Positions 60,125 through 64,000 of a stretch of 64,000 nt of DNA are shown in pieces. Source of the stretch: Galeopsis tetrahit (Eukaryota > Streptophyta > Magnoliopsida > Lamiales > Lamiaceae); the NCBI GenBank assembly GCA_963675135.1, contig OY776119.1:80159727-80223726 (forward strand), written 5' to 3'. The number at the start of each line of letters is the position of its first letter. The first letter of the stretch is position 1. The notes below the pieces were generated by a model that saw only the letters and a program-made list of their open reading frames with translations, was not told the DNA's origin and did no database searches. Both the position numbers and the translations under genes were made by a program.

Positions 60125-60768
60125 TGTACATGTTGTTAACTCTTAAATGCTTTAATATTATCAACAATATCTTAATTTGACCTTCCTTGATTTATTCTAA
60201 GTCCTTTCTGAAATGTTACATTAAATGTTGGACTAAATGCTCTCACATTCAGGTACAATTCTAGAAGCTTTTACAAGAGTCTGGAACCTGGAAGATTCCA
60301 TAATGTTGGAGAACGTGCTAGAAGAGTCTAGAGCAGTTTAGAACGACCCGGAAGATGGAAGAATGATCTAGAGAGACCATGGAAGTGGAGTTCCTAAAAA
60401 ATAGGATTTCATATGGAAGGATCTAGAACTCGGCTATTTCTCTATAAATACCGCTGGAGTCTTTCATTCCAAAGTATGCACTATTCGAGTAACACCTATC
60501 TTGAGCGTTTATCCCTGTTAGGAGTTAGGGTCAGTAGTTGTATATTTTAATATACACCGAGGGATACCACTCCTTCCCGTGTATTTAGTTATAGTCTTGT
60601 ATAGATTGAGAGTGAATCATAGATCAGATTAGTTCTTTAGACAGTGATCAAACACTTAAGTCTCTTTACATATTCAGGCACCTGCCTCGATTGTAGTTTC
60701 GGTTTGTGGAATGTTGAAGTAATTGCTGAGACATTTCACACGACATTTTTAGTAAACGCACACTTTCA
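60125..60768 (+). repeat. 3' LTR of the outer SIRE-like element, internally deleted
   Basis: Matches the 5' LTR from TGTACATG to ACATTTTTAGTAAAC (60757), then jumps to the terminal GCACACTTTCA; about 240 bp of the intact LTR are missing. Confidence 0.88.
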
Positions 60769-60773
60769 TCAAC

Positions 60774-61770
60774 GTTGTCACGATAATCATGGCGAAGAGA
60801 TCATTGTCATATACCTTTTCAGGAGAGAATTCTTCAGCTGGAACAACTGCAAACTAGCCACCACCCTACATTGTCGAAGGTGAAGAAATTAACTCTACTG
60901 GTTCCACTCCCCGCTCGTCGACTTCAAGCGTTGTTCCGACCATGACGGCAAACACCTCAAATATTGAGGAACAATTGACTAGCATCATGAAAGCTATCGA
61001 GGGACTATCAAAGCACATCTAAGAGAAAGACTCCAAGATTGCTAATTTGATGGATAAATGACAATGGTGACGCAAGCCGTACTAATGGTAAACAAATTGA
61101 GGAACAACATGACGCCGAAACCTCAACCAAGCATCAGACAGTGGAAAATGAACCTGTTTCTAAAGAGTTGCTAATTTCTTATGATGGAGGGATGGGCGTC
61201 GATCAACTCAAGGAAATAATATTGGATACGATGAAAGATAGACACGAAGAAGGATTCAAATCATCTTTCACTTATACAAAACCGTATACTAAAAGAGTTA
61301 ACAGCTTGAGGATGCCAGCAGGATACCAACCTCCAAAGTTTCAACACTTTGATGGCAAAGAAAACCCAAAGCAGCATGTGGCTCATTTCATCGAAACGTG
61401 CAATGATGTCAGGACTTATGACGATCACTTAGTCAAAAAATTTGTTCTCTCATTGAAAGGAAATGCTTTCGATTGGTAAATCGATTTGGAGGCTAACTCC
61501 ATCGATAACTGAGATAAAATGGAGTAAAATTTCCTAAACCGCTTCTATAATACAAGGAGAACGGTTAGCATGATCGAACTAACCAACACTTGTCAAAGAA
61601 AAGATGAGTATGTGATGGATTATATCAATCGATGGAGAAACTTAAGTCTGAACTGTAAGGATAGGTTGATAGAATCTTCTGCAATCGAAATGTGTGCATT
61701 CAAGGAATGCAATGGGGCCTCCGATATATCCTACAAGGAATCCGACCAAATACTTTCGAAGAATTAACAA
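60774..61770 (+). pseudogene. Tat-like gag, central part
   Basis: Continues the gag begun at 35645. The N-terminal linker (SLSYTFSGENSS, SIEEQ-type helix EEQLTSIMKAIEGL) has TAG and TAA stops and a frameshift near 61058. It then carries the capsid domain (PKFQHFDGKENPKQHVAHFIE, LSLKGNAFDWY) with a stop at 61477 and further frame changes (61570-61767 MDYINRWRNLSLNCKDR). Interrupted at 61770 by a solo LTR. Confidence 0.85.
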
Positions 61771-62651
61771 TGAAAGTGTGTGGGGGGGGGGATGGTATCT
61801 AGTGTTTAAGTAAAAAACAGAACAATGTTACACTGAATGTTGTGACAATTAGTGTAGCATTAACTCTAACAGAATACAAAAAGTAAACACAGTACACAGC
61901 GGAAGTCTAAAACACTAAACACAATACGAACACAATGGAATAATTTTTAACATAGATTTTATTAATAACAAAACCTATGCTAAGCCTTACGGCGAAACAA
62001 TAACTTAGTTCCTAAGTTATACACAAAAATGTCGTGTGAAATGTCTCATCAATTACTTCAACATTCCACAAACAGAAACTATGATCGAGGCAAGTGCCTG
62101 AATCTGCAAATAGACTTAAGTGTAAGAACACTGTCTAAAGAACTAATCTGATCTATGATTCACTCTCACTCGATACAAGACTAGAACTAAGTACACTGGA
62201 AGGTGTGGTATCCCTCGGCGTACGTTAAATGATACAACTACTGACCATAACTCCTAACTAGGGTTGAACGCTCAAGAAGGTGTTACTCGAGTAGTGCATA
62301 CTTTGAAATGAAAGATTCCTGCGGTATTTATAGAGAAATACACAGCTTCTAGATCCTTCCATTATGAGATCCTATTTTTTAGGACCTCAACCTCCATGAT
62401 CTCTCTAGATCTTTCTGCCATCTTCCAGGTCGTTCTACAATGCTCTAAACTCTTCTATCACGTTCTGCAACATTCTGGAATCTTCCATGTTCCAGACTCT
62501 TGTAGAACCTTCTGGAATCGTGCCTGAATGTGAGAGCATTTAGTACAACATTTAATGTAACATTTCAGAAAAGACTTAGAATAAATCAAGGAAGGTCAAA
62601 TTAAGATGTTGTTGATAATGTTAAAGCATTTAAGGGTTAACAACATCTACA
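61771..62651 (-). repeat. Solo LTR of the outer SIRE-like family, minus orientation
   Basis: 881 bp flanked by the target duplication AACAA (61766-61770 and 62652-62656). On the minus strand it starts TGTAGATGTTGTTAAC and ends CACACTTTCA, full length compared with the 5' LTR at 35705. It contains a run of ten or more G at about 61781. Confidence 0.92.
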
Positions 62652-62656
62652 AACAA

Positions 62657-63060
62657 CAAGAGCTCATGACATGGAGCTAAGCATATTTTCTAGTGCAGTC
62701 ACATCAACTTCGGTTCAAGGGCTTCGCAGTAAAGCTTATGTCAACCTTCAAGTAAGGAATACATTATAGACATGCCTCGAGACTAGGGGCAAAGCGGGTT
62801 GACATTGAAAGATATGCGATAAAAACAATATCCATTTTTAAACTCGGACGTCTCTGTGATATTTGATGATTTGCTAGATGCAAAGCTCATTGAGTTGCCT
62901 AGGATGAAACGGCCAGAAGAAGTTGGATAAACTGATGATCCGAAGTACTGCAAGTATCATCGACTAGTAGGTCATATAATTCATGATTGCGTCACGTTTA
63001 AGGAAAAGATCACGAAATTAGTTCAACAAGGAGAAATTGTGTTGGAGGAAACTATTTAAA
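62657..63060 (+). pseudogene. Tat-like gag, C-terminal part
   Basis: Resumes in frame after the solo LTR (THDMELS-like phrase), then a nucleocapsid-like YCKYHRLVGHIIHDC (62950-62995) followed by KLVQQGEI, as in Tat/Athila gags. Several frame breaks. Ends at TAA near 63058. Confidence 0.8.
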
Positions 63061-63400
63061 GTTCCTTAAGTAAATCTCCTTGATAAGAGACTAAACTATC
63101 TGAGACTCTCAAATCGAGTCATTCAAATCAAAGCTCATTGATAAGAGGGAAAAAACTATCTAAAATTCATCAAGTGAATTCTCCTTGACAAGAGACTAAA
63201 GTGTCTGAGACTCTAAATTCAAGTCATTCAAATCAAAGCTCCTTGATAAGAGCAAAAAAAACTATCTAAAATTCCTCAAATAAATCTCTCCGATAAGAGG
63301 ATAATCTGTCTACAAATTTGAAATTGAAGACTTCTCGATATGAGTATAAACTATCTACAAATTCAAATTGTAAAGCTCATTGTTGCACGAGCTTAAAACT
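63061..63400. repeat. Tandem repeats of about 110 bp in the Tat-like element
   Basis: Three decaying units with AAACTATCT, CAAGTCATTCAAATCAAAGC and TCCTTGATAAGAG. Comparable arrays occupy non-coding regions of Tat/Athila elements. Confidence 0.8.
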
Positions 63401-63640
63401 GCATATCACAAATTAAATTATGATTTCCGTTGAACTATATTATAACTTGATCCTCTTTGAGGTACGTAGTCAACTTATAAATTCTCTAAGTACAGTCGTT
63501 ATTCAATTATCTCGTTTAAGATCATTAACTTAACAAGTGATCGAAGTGAAAAATAAAAGGTGCTAAAATCAGGAACCTTCATCATTTTTCAATCGGATTA
63601 ATTAATTTCGTTTGGGTTACCGAAAAAAAAAAGGCGTGGG
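63401..63640. other. Tail of the Tat-like element, non-coding
   Basis: Contains AACTTGATCCTCTTTGAGGT ACGTAG (63454-63479), common near the end of Tat/Athila internal regions. No gene. Confidence 0.55.
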
Positions 63641-63644
63641 TTAT

Positions 63645-64000
63645 ATGCCCCTCCAAGTATGTTTAATGCTCTCCCCCGATACACACACTCCCCCCTTTAT
63701 AGAAGAAAGATAGATGCACTCCTCCCAAATTACTTTTTATACCATTTTCTCTTAAAACTCTATATGATAAATGCACCTCACCCCCTCCCCCACAAAAATC
63801 CTAATTTTCACACTAAAACCTAATTTTCCCCCTCTCCTTCTTCCCCACTCCATTTTTTCTCCCTTTCTCCCACCCTTCTTCCTCAATCCGTCGCCGCCGC
63901 CCTTCGCGCCGCCCATTCTTCCCTTTTTTTTTTTCGATTTGTGCAACAAGCGCCGCCTCCTCCTCTGTTTCAAAAACAAACTCAATAGGTTCGAAAATAA
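63645..64000 (+). mobile_element. Start of another family Y copy, cut by the window edge
   Basis: GCCCCTCCAAGTATGTTTAA resembles the family Y end at 11147. The following ATACCATTTTCT...TAAAACTC, C/T-rich block and CCGTCGCCGCCG also parallel 11250-11370. The 77-codon minus-strand frame here is low-complexity. Confidence 0.45.

Larger units (their letters stand above)
35705..60768 (+). mobile_element. SIRE-like Ty1/copia element (outer), with nested insertions
   Basis: LTRs 35705-37663 (882 bp without the hAT insertion) and 60125-60768 (644 bp, internally deleted), with target duplication TCAAC at 35700-35704 and 60769-60773. Both LTRs begin TGTA and end GCACACTTTCA. Removing the nested solo LTR (38155-52726) and the hAT gives an element of about 9.4 kb. 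Order: gag, protease, integrase N-terminus joined to RT by a deletion, RNase H to 56017, spacer, extra coding region 56959-59259, spacer with purine tract GGAGGAGA before 60125. The 56018-56958 and 59260-60124 spacers hold no gene; the first contains a repeated phrase GCACGGAGTTCGCTA. Heavily mutated. Confidence 0.88.
34617..63600 (+). mobile_element. Ty3/gypsy Tat-like element, nested and lacking pol
   Basis: 5' LTR 34617-35571, then leader and the first 20 codons of gag (35645-35704), interrupted by a 25-kb nested element. Gag resumes at 60774 in frame, is interrupted again by a solo LTR (61771-62651) and ends in a CCHC-like region near 63060. Tandem repeats of about 110 bp and a GATCCTCTTTGAGGTACGTAG motif, both typical of Tat/Athila ends, follow. 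No protease, RT or integrase is present before other repeats begin at about 63610, so it is a deletion derivative (LARD-like) or truncated. A 3' LTR was not found in the window, so the right limit is approximate. Confidence 0.8.

Noticed and set aside
61771..62651. 5' LTR of another complete element
   Set aside because: Perfect AACAA duplications abut both ends and gag of the host element resumes directly, so it is a solo LTR.

Overview
The window is nuclear DNA from a flowering plant, most likely a eudicot. Base composition is AT-rich, introns are short GT-AG introns, and most of the sequence is LTR retrotransposons, CACTA, hAT and Stowaway elements plus a tRNA-derived SINE. I recognise only one host gene with confidence: an NRT2-type high-affinity nitrate transporter (29742-31551). 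I cannot name the species.

Left part (1-14147). A Ty3/gypsy element on the minus strand (67-5189, TSD CCATT), probably of the CRM chromovirus group, has one unbroken gag-pol frame carrying five premature stops and no indel. It seems to sit in the first intron of a minus-strand gene whose promoter and first exon lie near 5568-5900 and whose body would lie beyond the left edge. AT-rich DNA follows, with clustered foldback and MITE-like elements (9303-12380), a SINE with a perfect 17-bp target duplication (12078-12192), and a Stowaway MITE holding about 240 bp of foreign-looking, GC-richer DNA (13780-14020).

Middle part (14148-34616). A complete 7.5-kb CACTA element (14148-21618, TSD ATA) has two spliced genes on the minus strand. 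The TNP2-type transposase has 4 exons and one in-frame stop. The second, Transposase_24-like gene has 5 exons and is intact. A second, non-autonomous CACTA-like element (21906-23343) follows. A very young Ty1/copia element (24880-29514; 188-bp LTRs differing at one base; TSD GATTC) is inserted 222 bp upstream of the NRT2 start codon. NRT2 itself has a local rearrangement near codon 50 that shifts the frame. Downstream are a Stowaway MITE and a decayed minus-strand copia fragment.

Right part (34617-64000). This is a nest of at least five layers that target-site duplications resolve. The copia remnant is interrupted by a Ty3/gypsy Tat-like element (5' LTR 34617-35571, gag pieces to about 63060). 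That element contains a SIRE-like copia element (35705-60768, TSD TCAAC). The SIRE-like element has a hAT element in its 5' LTR (36497-37565, TSD GCTACACT) and a 1.8-kb solo LTR in its gag (38155-52721, TSD ATTAT). The solo LTR contains a 12.7-kb SIRE-type copia element (39675-52416, TSD TTTGT). A solo LTR of the same family as the first SIRE-like element (61771-62651, TSD AACAA) lies in the gypsy gag.

Both SIRE-type elements carry a long extra coding region between RNase H and the 3' LTR. The two regions share a folded domain but place it in opposite halves of the protein. This, and an array of seven snRNA-type USE promoter motifs inside the hAT element, are the least ordinary signals in the window. 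I saw no CRISPR array, rRNA gene or canonical functional tRNA gene.
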